The position numbers were made by a program, and so were the translations under genes. A stretch of 55,277 nucleotides of DNA from RGIG4140 sp045614025. Its GTDB lineage: Bacteria > Pseudomonadota > Alphaproteobacteria > CAAHEQ01 > UBA3637. The stretch spans positions 1-55,277 of the forward strand of contig JAZLCE010000011.1 of NCBI GenBank assembly GCA_045614025.1, given 5' to 3'. Below the pieces are notes generated by a model that had not been told where the DNA came from, made no database searches, and was given only the letters and a program-made list of their open reading frames with translations. Position 1 is the stretch's first letter; each line of letters starts with the position of its first letter. Below, piece by piece: positions 24,762 to 33,052 of this stretch.

Positions 24762-26949
24762 GTCTATGTATCAGGTGATTAAACGGCAAAATGGGGAAGC
24801 TTTTGCTAAAAAAATCAGAAAATTCGATAGTGGCATTTTTGAAATTGAAAATTTGCCAGATATTTTAAAATATGCGGGGCGCAATCCTGAACCACTTTTA
24901 GAATATCTTGAAAGTTTGAAAAAAGTTCAAATTATTGAGTCGGTTACGGATGAAAATCCATTTTCTTTATTGGATAAAGCAGGGTATAATGCCTTTGTGG
25001 CAGATACGTTGGAAAAGCAAAATGCCATTTCAAAATATTTTGAAAAAGAAGAGATGATTTGCACTTTTGGGGATGCGCAACGTTATCAAAATTATTATAT
25101 TATTCATGCTGTTAAGAAAAATGTTGATGAAATAAAGCGAAAAGATTTTTTGCACCCTAAAAGAGAAGATGCCTATGGCAGAAGCGTGATATCGATTCAA
25201 ATTTTAAAGTCGGGTGGGTTTATTAAGATTACTAATAGATATAATCACACGGTGGATCATCCAGATAACACGTTTTATTCCAACCCTGATGAAATTATTT
25301 ATGGGCTTTCAGGTGCGTTAAGGCAATATTTCGGCGTTGATTTTTCTTCAAATAAAATGGTTCTTTTGCCAGAAGGTTATTTTTTGTTTCATCACCAAAT
25401 TTTAAAATATTATCAAGAGGTTAATAATACTTATTTTGGGCAAGGATTTTATTTAAAAGAGGGAGAGATTACTCTAATAGATAAAAATTCGCAATTGCAA
25501 GTAGATGAATTTATTATTGACTTGAAAAATAAAGAAATTTTGAATCCTTGTGATAGCAAAAATCCATTAAAAGATATTTTGCAACATGAAATTTTAAATG
25601 AAACACTTCAAGTGAAAAATAATAAAGGCGTTCTTTCTCTTTTTTCATCAAAAGGGGAGATTTTAAAGGTTCAAGAAGGGTGTTTAAAAGAATTAACGCT
25701 TCATAAAACAAGAAATTTACCTGCAGGTTTTTTAAATAAACATTTGTGGATTGAAAAAGTAACAGCGCCACTGGTTGAACTTTGTGATGAGTCTTGTTTT
25801 ATGGCTTGCCCAAAGCTTCAATTGCTTGAAATGAAAAAATTAAAACATATTTCTTTTGATTTTTGCGCTGAAACCAGATGCAAGGTAAAGGCTCCTTGCT
25901 TGGAAGAAGAAGGATTTAAATTTTTTGATACATTGGTTTTTGATTCAAAGAATAAAAGATTTGCAACCAGAGGTTATTTTTCAAAGATTTTTATTGATGT
26001 TTTAAATAGATCCATTTCTTTAAAACCCTTTTCCTTTCAAAAAGAAGGGGATAAAAGTTGTTTTTTATTGGATTCAAAGCCCTTTTTGATTTTTAAAGGA
26101 AATGATTTAAGCGAAATTTATTTTGAGTGGTATTTTAAAAAATTTGATTTGAGCAATGTTTTTTCTTATTTGCCAGATTTAGAGGTTTTTTCATCTAAAG
26201 GAATTGAAGTTTTAGGGGGAAATAATTTAATTCATTGTCCTAAATTAAAATATGTTTATTTAGATAATGTGATTGAATTGATGGGAAGAAATTTATCTTC
26301 TTGTGAGTCTTTAGAATATGTGTATGCGCCAGAATTATTGGTGATTGGGAGAAGCTGTTTTTCAAACAATAAAAACTATAAAAAGGCAAGATTTGAAAAG
26401 CTTTATCGCGCGCAAAATGCCGATTGTTTTTCCAATAGTGGATATGAAGAGCTTGAATTGCCAAATCTTGTTTATGCAGGCAGGAATTTTTGCTCAAACA
26501 ATTTGTTTTTGAAAAAAGCATTGGTTTTAAATATGAAAAGTTTGGGCGAATATTCCTTTTCAAATTTAGGGACGGTTGAAGAATTAAGTTTTTCATCTTT
26601 ACAATATATTGAAGGGCGCAATTTAATTCAAAATAATCCTTTTTTAAAAAGAGTTTATTTTGATAAATTAATGAATTTTCCAAATCTATGTTTGAATAAT
26701 TGTCCATCTGTTGAAGAGGTGTATTTAAATAAAGTTTATCGACTTGATGGCTTTTCTTTAAGCGAAAAAAAGAATTTGAAGCATCTTTATGCGCCCAAAT
26801 TAGCGGTGATTGATCAAAAGTTTTTAAATGAATTGCCTGCAGATATTTCAAATAACTTAATGAAAGAAAAGAAAAATCAATTTAAAGTGATTGCACATCA
26901 AGGTTTTTGCTTTGAAAACAAATTCTTCCAACTTGAGCGGGAGGGATAA
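24754..26949 (+). CDS. LRR protein 3 with shared N-terminal domain
   Basis: 731 residues from the ATG at 24754, which overlaps the end of the previous gene by 8 bases and has AAGGAT upstream; an earlier in-frame ATG at 24709 is disfavoured because the conserved domain starts at YQVIKRQNGEAFA. The domain repeats the landmarks CTFGDAQRYQ.Y, DAYGRSVISIQ, ITNRYNHTVDHPDNT. The C-terminal two thirds are LRR_5 units (e.g. CPKLKYVYLDNVIELMG, CESLEYVYAPELLVIG). Longest LRR array of the cluster. Probably cytoplasmic or exported by a route without a classical signal. Confidence 0.85.
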   Translation: MNKSMYQVIKRQNGEAFAKKIRKFDSGIFEIENLPDILKYAGRNPEPLLEYLESLKKVQIIESVTDENPFSLLDKAGYNAFVADTLEKQNAISKYFEKEEMICTFGDAQRYQNYYIIHAVKKNVDEIKRKDFLHPKREDAYGRSVISIQILKSGGFIKITNRYNHTVDHPDNTFYSNPDEIIYGLSGALRQYFGVDFSSNKMVLLPEGYFLFHHQILKYYQEVNNTYFGQGFYLKEGEITLIDKNSQLQVDEFIIDLKNKEILNPCDSKNPLKDILQHEILNETLQVKNNKGVLSLFSSKGEILKVQEGCLKELTLHKTRNLPAGFLNKHLWIEKVTAPLVELCDESCFMACPKLQLLEMKKLKHISFDFCAETRCKVKAPCLEEEGFKFFDTLVFDSKNKRFATRGYFSKIFIDVLNRSISLKPFSFQKEGDKSCFLLDSKPFLIFKGNDLSEIYFEWYFKKFDLSNVFSYLPDLEVFSSKGIEVLGGNNLIHCPKLKYVYLDNVIELMGRNLSSCESLEYVYAPELLVIGRSCFSNNKNYKKARFEKLYRAQNADCFSNSGYEELELPNLVYAGRNFCSNNLFLKKALVLNMKSLGEYSFSNLGTVEELSFSSLQYIEGRNLIQNNPFLKRVYFDKLMNFPNLCLNNCPSVEEVYLNKVYRLDGFSLSEKKNLKHLYAPKLAVIDQKFLNELPADISNNLMKEKKNQFKVIAHQGFCFENKFFQLEREG

Positions 26950-28743
26950 ATGTTTGGTTCAATTTATAAGCAAATTAAAAAGCAAAATGGAGAAGCTTTT
27001 GCTCAAGCGATTAGAGAGTTTGATAGCGGGATTTTTGAAATTAAAAACTTGCCAGAAGTTTTGAAAAGAGCAGGAAAAGATCCTGAACCATTGTTGATGT
27101 TTTTAGAAACGCTTAAAATCCAAAACATGCGTCCAGAAATTTTAACAGAGCGTTCTTTTGAAGAACTTTTAGAAGAAGCTGGATATGATTTTTTAGTGGC
27201 GGATGATTTGAAAAAGCAAAATCAATTGCGCTCCTTTTTTGCAAAAGGCGAAGAATTATGCACGTTTAAAGACCCGATGCGATTTCAAAATTATTATATC
27301 ATCTATTTAATTAAAAAGGGCGCTGAAAAGTTGAATCGCGCTGATTTTTTGCATCCACAACGAGAAGATGCGTATGCAACAAGTTTAATGTCTATTCAAA
27401 TTTTGAAAACAGGGGGCTTTATTAAAATTACCAACCGATATAATCATTCGGTTCAAAATCCGGATAACACGTTTTATTCCAATCCAGATTATATTGCTCC
27501 CGGGCTTTCTGTTGCCTTGAAAAGGCGTTTTAATGTTGATTTTAAAGATGGTTTTATTGAAGAACCAGATGGTTATTTGTTTATGAAAAATAAAATTTAT
27601 AAATATCATCTTGAAATGGGTAATGTTTTTTATGGGGAAAATTTTTATGTGAAAGATGGTAAGTGTTTTCCCATTCAAAAGGATTATCAATTGTTGGTAG
27701 ATAATTTTATTCTTGATTTTAAAGAAAATAAAATTATTGTGCCTCATGAAGAAGATGTTGATTTATATCCAGAAGATGCTTTTTTATCCTTGCTGAAAAA
27801 AGAAGCATATAGCCAAAAAATGACGCTTAAAAAGCTAGATAAAGAAACTTATGGCGTTTATTTTAATGAAAACTGTTGTTTAAAAGTTAAAAATGGGCAT
27901 CTTGTTTATGCAAATTTAAAAAAGATAAATCAGGTTGAGGCGCCTATTTTTGCGCATCATGAGTGGATTGAAGAGGTTTATTTAGATCAAGTGAAAGCGT
28001 TTGAGGCAAATAGCTTTTTTGGGTGCCCAAATTTAAAAATTTTAAGCTTGAAAGGGGCTTTAATTATTCCTTCTAATGCCATTCGAAGCTTACCATCACT
28101 TGAAGCGCTTTATTTAAATAGTGTTCAAAAAGTGAGTCAAGAATCAATTTCTTTATTGCCTAAATTAAAGCTTTTAATGATGAGTCACGTAAAAGAAATT
28201 CAAAGTAATTCATTGATGGGGCTGGATCAAATGCAAGAATTCATTTTTTATAAACTTAAAAGAATGGGTGCCAGAGTGATGAGCAAAAATAAATCATTAA
28301 AAAAAATTATAGCCCCTTGTGTTGAAAGAATTGGTTCTTGCGCGGTGAGCGAAAATCCTTTTCTTCAAGATGTTTGTTTCATGCAATTAAAAAAGATAGG
28401 GTCAAAATCTTTTTGTTCAAATCATAGTTTAAAACTTTTGGTTTTAAATGAGGTGGAAACGGCTGAAAATGGTTCTTTTTCATGCAATGATAATTTAACC
28501 TTTTTATTGATGAATAACCTTAAAACCATAGGGATGAATGCTTTTTTTGATAATCCAAAGCTTAGGTATGCGGAATTTGAAGCATTTGAAGCGCTTTTTC
28601 ATTGCAATTGTTTTATAAAATCAGGGGGAAATGTTTTCTTTTATATGCCAAATTTACGGCAAGGGAAAATCAATTTGATGACGATCACCAGAAAAAATGC
28701 GTTCTTAAAACAAAAAGGCGCGCTGATAAGAGAGCGCGAATAA
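26950..28743 (+). CDS. LRR protein 4 with shared N-terminal domain
   Basis: 597 residues, starting directly after the stop of the previous gene with GGGAGGG upstream. N-terminal domain (~1-220): IKKQNGEAFAQAIREFD, ELCTFKDPMRFQ.Y, DAYATSLMSIQ, ITNRYNHSVQNPDNT. Middle linker, then LRR_5 repeats from ~340 (CPNLKILSLKGALIIPSNA, LPSLEALYLNSVQKV, ERIGSCAVSENPFLQ). Of the three it is most like gene 3 in the N-terminal domain. Last gene of the run; no obvious strong terminator follows before the rplU promoter 190 bases on. Confidence 0.85.
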   Translation: MFGSIYKQIKKQNGEAFAQAIREFDSGIFEIKNLPEVLKRAGKDPEPLLMFLETLKIQNMRPEILTERSFEELLEEAGYDFLVADDLKKQNQLRSFFAKGEELCTFKDPMRFQNYYIIYLIKKGAEKLNRADFLHPQREDAYATSLMSIQILKTGGFIKITNRYNHSVQNPDNTFYSNPDYIAPGLSVALKRRFNVDFKDGFIEEPDGYLFMKNKIYKYHLEMGNVFYGENFYVKDGKCFPIQKDYQLLVDNFILDFKENKIIVPHEEDVDLYPEDAFLSLLKKEAYSQKMTLKKLDKETYGVYFNENCCLKVKNGHLVYANLKKINQVEAPIFAHHEWIEEVYLDQVKAFEANSFFGCPNLKILSLKGALIIPSNAIRSLPSLEALYLNSVQKVSQESISLLPKLKLLMMSHVKEIQSNSLMGLDQMQEFIFYKLKRMGARVMSKNKSLKKIIAPCVERIGSCAVSENPFLQDVCFMQLKKIGSKSFCSNHSLKLLVLNEVETAENGSFSCNDNLTFLLMNNLKTIGMNAFFDNPKLRYAEFEAFEALFHCNCFIKSGGNVFFYMPNLRQGKINLMTITRKNAFLKQKGALIRERE

Positions 28744-28929
28744 AGTAAATGCAAGGATTTTTAGCTAATTAATTAAAAAAAAGAAAATAATTTTAATTTT
28801 TTGCTTGCAATTTTTTTAAGAAGAGAATATAATCTTTCAAAATGTCGGGTTTTTGCCCGTTTTTTGGTTGCGGATAGGGGAACTTGTCCGTTGTGGGATA
28901 TGAAAATGCCTCTTCATTTAATTTTGCTC

Positions 28930-28958
28930 TTGACAAAATTATAAAAAGAGTGTATAAA
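28930..28958 (+). promoter_or_regulatory. Promoter of rplU-rpmA
   Basis: TTGACA, 17-base spacer, TATAAA, 36 bases upstream of the rplU start. Confidence 0.85.
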
Positions 28959-28994
28959 ATCAATCCTATTTTGTATAAGTAAAGGGATATAAAA

Positions 28995-29294
28995 ATGTTT
29001 GCAGTAATTAAAACAGGCGGAAAACAATATAAAGTTGCTAAAGATTCTGTTATTGTTGTTGAAAAATTAGCCGGTGAAGCAGGTGCTGCTGTTTCATTTA
29101 ATGAAGTGTTAATGGCTGGTGATAAAGTTGGTGCTCCTTTTGTTGAAGGTGCTGTTGTTAGCGGTGAAATCGTTAAACAAACACGCGGCGAAAAGGTTAT
29201 CATTTTCAAAAAGATTCGCCGTCATGGTTATAGACGTAAAAAAGGTCATAAACAAGATTTAACAGTCGTTAAAATTACAGACGTTAAAGCTTAA
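28995..29294 (+). CDS. rplU: 50S ribosomal protein L21
   Basis: 99 residues beginning MFAVIKTGGKQYKV, the invariant L21 start, and carrying the basic KKIRRHGYRRKKGHKQ stretch that contacts 23S rRNA. Normal length. It is followed 19 bases later by rpmA, the standard pairing in bacteria. Confidence 0.98.
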   Translation: MFAVIKTGGKQYKVAKDSVIVVEKLAGEAGAAVSFNEVLMAGDKVGAPFVEGAVVSGEIVKQTRGEKVIIFKKIRRHGYRRKKGHKQDLTVVKITDVKA

Positions 29295-29313
29295 ATTATA
29301 AAGGAGAAGACAA

Positions 29314-29571
29314 ATGGCACATAAGAAAGCAGGCGGTAGTACCAGAAACGGTCGTGACTCTGAAGGTAGACGTTTAGGTTTGAAAAAATCTGGCGGTCAA
29401 TCCGTTATTGCCGGTAACATCATTGTTCGTCAACGTGGAACAGTTTATCGTCCAGGTGACAATGTTGGTATTGGTAAAGACCACACATTGTTTGCAACAG
29501 CTGACGGTGTTGTTCAATTTAAACATTCGTTTAAAGACAGAGTTTACGTTTCAGTTGTAGACGCAGAATAG
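29314..29571 (+). CDS. rpmA: 50S ribosomal protein L27
   Basis: 85 residues, MAHKKAGGSTRNGRDSEG start, whose N-terminal tail reaches the peptidyl-transferase centre. AAGGAG precedes the ATG. In many bacteria obgE follows directly; here a strong terminator and a repeat-rich non-coding region follow instead. Confidence 0.98.
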   Translation: MAHKKAGGSTRNGRDSEGRRLGLKKSGGQSVIAGNIIVRQRGTVYRPGDNVGIGKDHTLFATADGVVQFKHSFKDRVYVSVVDAE

Positions 29572-29590
29572 TCGTTTTAAGCGATATCTA

Positions 29591-29646
29591 AAGCCCCCAT
29601 CGGGAGTTGCGTATTTTTTTTCGCATGCTTCCACAGGGGGCTTTTT
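29591..29646 (+). terminator. Terminator of rplU-rpmA
   Basis: AGCCCCC/GGGGGCT arms enclosing a loop with a smaller hairpin (TTGCG/CGCAT region), then T5. Starts 20 bases after the rpmA stop. Confidence 0.85.
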
Positions 29647-29758
29647 CTATTTGTTTACTTTAAGTTATGGCTTAATTATGATGATGTTGAATCCATAAAG
29701 CTCGCCGCGTGCCATACATGGACTGTTTAGGCGGGGTTATTTTTTTTATTTGAACAAG

Positions 29759-30336
29759 AGTTGGATAGATTCCTTGAGCTTTCTTGAGGTATATTGGATA
29801 GGGAAATGATCTATTTGCACAAATTGAAACATAGGAGATTTGAGGAGTGGGGCAGATTCCTTGAGCTTGCTTGAGGTATATTGGAATTAGGGGAATGATC
29901 TATTTGCACAAATTGAAACGTAGGAGATTTGAGGAGTGGGGCAGATTCCTTGAGCTTGCTTGAGGTATATTGGATAGGTGAAATTATCTATTCGCACAAA
30001 TTGAAACGTAGGAGATTTGAGGAGTGGGGCAGATTCCTTGAGTTTGTTTGGGGTATACTGGATAGGTGAAATGATCTATTCACATAAATTGAAACATAGG
30101 AGATTTGAGGAGTGGGGCAGATTCCTTGAGCTTGCTTGAGGTATATTGGATAGGGAAATTATCTATTCGCACAAATTGAAACATAGGAGATTTGAGGAGT
30201 GGGGCAGATGCCTTGAGCTTGCTTGGGGTATATTGGAATTGGGGGAATGATCTATTCGCACAAATTGAAACGTAGGAGATTTGAGGAGTGGGGCAGATGC
30301 CTTGAGCTTGCTTGGGATATATTGGAATTAGGAGGG
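29759..30336. repeat. Minisatellite: seven tandem ~88-bp units
   Basis: The word CCTTGAG recurs at 29772, 29859, 29948, 30036, 30124, 30211 and 30300, a period of 87-89 bases. Each unit holds the near-identical strings TTGAGCTTGCTTGAGGTATA, CACAAATTGAAAC, TAGGAGATTTGAGGAGTGGG and GCAGAT. Copies differ by single bases, with small indels near GGGGAA. There are no unique spacers. The period is not a multiple of three, and no frame stays open across it, so it is non-coding. Confidence 0.9.
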
Positions 30337-30995
30337 GCTAGATTGTCCCTCAACTTGCAAAAGTTTTTTAGGGGATTTGGATAGAGTGGCAGATAAGGAC
30401 AAGAGAGAGCAAGTGGTGTGGTAAAATTAAGTATCATATGATGAGATGTTTTATACTAAAGAAAGAAAATTTCTTTTATATATAAGAGGTAATTCCTTAT
30501 TGTTCATTTAATAATTTAAGTTTTTTTGGGAATAAAAAATGAAAGAGGAGTGTTTTTTTTAAGGGTTAATATTTTTGTTAGAAACTTCATGTAACGTTTT
30601 TAAAATAAAATTATTTTTATATAAGAAGAATTAAAATTTTCTTTTATATATAAATGGTAATTAATTATTATTCATTTAACACTTGAAGCTTTTTTTAGAA
30701 GATAAAAATACGAGAGTGTTTAGTTTGAATTTTAAAGTTGTTTATAGGATTATTTTAAGTTTGATTTTATAAAAACAGATCGTTTTTTAATAAAAACAGC
30801 TTTTAATATATTGAAATTAAAATAATTTTCTTTGTTTATTTAAAATTTTATAGGCGATTTAAGCAAAATTTTTTTCTTTTGGCGAGGTATTTTACAAAGA
30901 TTTTGTTTTTTTGGGGGTGGGATTTTAATTCGTTGTTGGTTGACAGGTTTTGATGATTATGTTAGTTCTTTTTTATATAGCTATATGGAGGAACA
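30337..30995. other. AT-rich non-coding stretch with a degenerate ~63-bp repeat pair
   Basis: No gene supported. Two related segments, 30467-30527 and 30633-30697, share TTCTTTTATATATAA, GGTAAT, TTCATTTAA and a T-run in the same order. The rest is A/T-rich. A TTGACA at 30940-30945 lies 50 bases before the serpin start, but no good -10 box is evident. Confidence 0.6.
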
Positions 30996-32246
30996 ATGAA
31001 AAAATATTTATTATGTGGTGTTGTGTTATGTTCATTGGTTTTGGTTTCTTTCATGGGGAGGGCGAATAATCAACAAGAATGGGGAGATCCTTTTTTAACG
31101 CAAGAAGAGGGGGCTCCTGCCGTTAAAAAAAATCTTTTTATCCCGTCAACGCCAGATGTATTGCATTTTCAAACACTGTGGTTGAAAAAAGAAATTGACC
31201 TTAATAAAAATAAAAATTTTGTGATCTCGCCAGTTTCATTATATCAAGCCTTAGCTCTTTTTGGACACGGGTTGAATAATTCAATTTTAAAGGGGGCTTT
31301 GCAATATCCAAAAGGGATGTGGCTTGATGAATCTGATCCTTCAATTGATCAATCCTCTTTTTGCATTCAACTTGGAAAAAATATGTTATCGGATGAGCAA
31401 GTTAAAATTTCAAATAGCATTTGGGGTAACAAATTTTTGCCATCATATCAAAGAGATGTTAAAACTTATTTGAACGCAGATGCTATGCCTCTTCCTGAAA
31501 ACACAAGAGTGATCAATAAATGGATTGAAGAAAAAACGGCAGGTAAAATTTCAAATCTGTTGTCTGACCAGAAAACAAAACCATTAGATTTATTTTTGGT
31601 AAACACGGTTTATTTCAAAGCAAATTGGGTGAGTGAATTTAAAAAAAAGAATACAAGAAAACACTCCTTTCTAACACCTGATGGCTCTGTTGATGTTGAT
31701 ATGATGTTTGATAAAAAACAAGTTGATTATTATGAAGATGAAAAGATGCAAGCTATTCGGTTGCCGTATCGATCTGATGTGATGGGGGAAAAGTCTAAAC
31801 ACAATATGATCTTTATTTTGCCAAAAGAAGGTGTTGATTTTAATGAATTTCTTTCAAAATTAAAAATTCAAGACTTTTATATGAGATTTTTAGAAAAGAT
31901 GCCTGTGCATATATATCTGCCGAAGTTTAAATTGGCTTATCAGCCAAAAGATATGGTTGATACATTAAAAAAGATGGGTCTTAAATCTATTTTTAAAGAG
32001 GGTGTTTTTAAAGGGAGTGAAAACACGGCCACTTTAACAGGCGTGGTTCATAAAAGCATAATTTCAGTTGATGAAAAAGGCACAGAAGCAGCTGCTGCAA
32101 CGGCTATGAGCATGGCGACCACAGGGTTATTTTTTGAATTAGAAAAAAAAGATCCTTATTTTACCTTTAAAGCAGATCGCCCATTTATCTTTATGTTAGA
32201 TGATGGGTTGTTTGTGGGAATTGTGAATGATCCAACAAAAGAATAA
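30996..32246 (+). CDS. Secreted serpin (serine protease inhibitor)
   Basis: 416 residues with an N-terminal signal peptide (MKKYLLCGVVLCSLVLVSFMGRA) and a full serpin fold: NFVISPVSLYQALALFGHG, LVNTVYFKANW, HIYLPKFKL, and the C-terminal signature FKADRPFIFMLDDGLFVGIV. The reactive-loop hinge reads EKGTEAAAAT, the small-residue pattern of inhibitory serpins. Counting from Gly P15, P1 falls at or near Thr-Thr of SMATTG, suggesting an elastase-like target (inference). It likely traps a host, predator or competitor protease outside the cell or in the periplasm. AGGAGGA-like site (TGGAGGAAC) upstream; its own terminator follows. Confidence 0.93.
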   Translation: MKKYLLCGVVLCSLVLVSFMGRANNQQEWGDPFLTQEEGAPAVKKNLFIPSTPDVLHFQTLWLKKEIDLNKNKNFVISPVSLYQALALFGHGLNNSILKGALQYPKGMWLDESDPSIDQSSFCIQLGKNMLSDEQVKISNSIWGNKFLPSYQRDVKTYLNADAMPLPENTRVINKWIEEKTAGKISNLLSDQKTKPLDLFLVNTVYFKANWVSEFKKKNTRKHSFLTPDGSVDVDMMFDKKQVDYYEDEKMQAIRLPYRSDVMGEKSKHNMIFILPKEGVDFNEFLSKLKIQDFYMRFLEKMPVHIYLPKFKLAYQPKDMVDTLKKMGLKSIFKEGVFKGSENTATLTGVVHKSIISVDEKGTEAAAATAMSMATTGLFFELEKKDPYFTFKADRPFIFMLDDGLFVGIVNDPTKE

Positions 32247-32254
32247 GAAAGCAT

Positions 32255-32288
32255 AAAAAAAACACCGATTTTGTTCGGTGTTTTTTTT
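32255..32288. terminator. Bidirectional terminator after the serpin gene
   Basis: A8-CACCGA/TCGGTG-T8 hairpin, 14-bp stem, shared with the convergent gene ending at 32309. Confidence 0.92.
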
Positions 32289-32308
32289 GTTGAGAAGCCT
32301 AAATTTTT

Positions 32309-32902
32309 TTAAAAAGTGAGTTCCGGCGTGTTAAAAGCATCAAGGCCTTCTTCAGTTGAGTCATCTTCTGTTTCAATGGATTCAATATCGCCTGAATAAA
32401 AGAATTCATCTTCAACTGTTTCAAACTTTTCTTCCATGGAGGATAAGTTTGGATTTCTTTGTTGAGAATATGATTCATATTGCTGTGTTTGATTTGTTGT
32501 ATTTGATGGGTACACATATTTAAAACTCTCTAACGAGTGACTATGGAAATAAATTGTAATAGAATATACAATGAAGAATAAAAAGATTTCCAATCTAATT
32601 CGTTGCCAATCTTCGCTCAGCATCAAAGGATTTAAGGCTTTTTTAGCTTTAATGCCTTTATAAACGCAAAATGCAAAAAGAAGAATTAACAAGCTAAAGA
32701 TATAAATTTTTGGTTTGAAAAATATTTGGTTAACAGATTGATAAAAGGGGGAGTTATAAAGGCTATCAAAATTAATGCTCATAATAAGATAAACGCCAAA
32801 TACCGAACAGACAGTCATATTAAACTTGGAAAGTAAATGTAAAAAACGTTCAATGCGGATATGCGCTCTTATTTGATATGGATCCATAGGTTTTTGAGTC
32901 AT
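32309..32902 (-). CDS. Small membrane protein with acidic C-terminal tail
   Basis: 197 residues. Three hydrophobic segments (around 28-45, 66-86, 104-122) are followed by a ~75-residue polar, strongly acidic tail rich in Ser/Thr/Gln and Glu/Asp (e.g. MEEKFETVEDEFFYSGDIE). Start chosen at the ATG with AAGGAGAAG upstream. Not recognised. Convergent with the serpin and divergent from the 1410-residue protein, so it is probably expressed alone. Confidence 0.75.
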   Translation of the reverse strand: MTQKPMDPYQIRAHIRIERFLHLLSKFNMTVCSVFGVYLIMSINFDSLYNSPFYQSVNQIFFKPKIYIFSLLILLFAFCVYKGIKAKKALNPLMLSEDWQRIRLEIFLFFIVYSITIYFHSHSLESFKYVYPSNTTNQTQQYESYSQQRNPNLSSMEEKFETVEDEFFYSGDIESIETEDDSTEEGLDAFNTPELTF

Positions 32903-33052
32903 TTTTCTTCTCCTTCAGTATATATTTTTTTGATATATTTTTATGTCCTTGATGTCAAGAAAATTTTAAAATAGATCAGTTTTTAAAAAGAGGTTGAATT
33001 TAAAATTTGAATCTGATACAAAAAGTATATTATAAGGGTATGGGGGATATCA

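Noticed and set aside
26240..26851. 203-codon minus-strand ORF
   Set aside because: Lies wholly inside the LRR solenoid of the gene at 24754, with no recognisable domain or ribosome site.
28793..29209. 138-codon minus-strand ORF over the rplU promoter
   Set aside because: Would be antisense to rplU and its promoter; rplU is certain.
29759..30336. CRISPR array
   Set aside because: The ~88-bp units repeat head to tail along their whole length; there are no unique spacers, units are too long, and no cas genes are nearby.
30252..30437. Minus-strand ORF in the minisatellite
   Set aside because: It arises from the last repeat units, has no ribosome site, and the repeat period is not a multiple of three.
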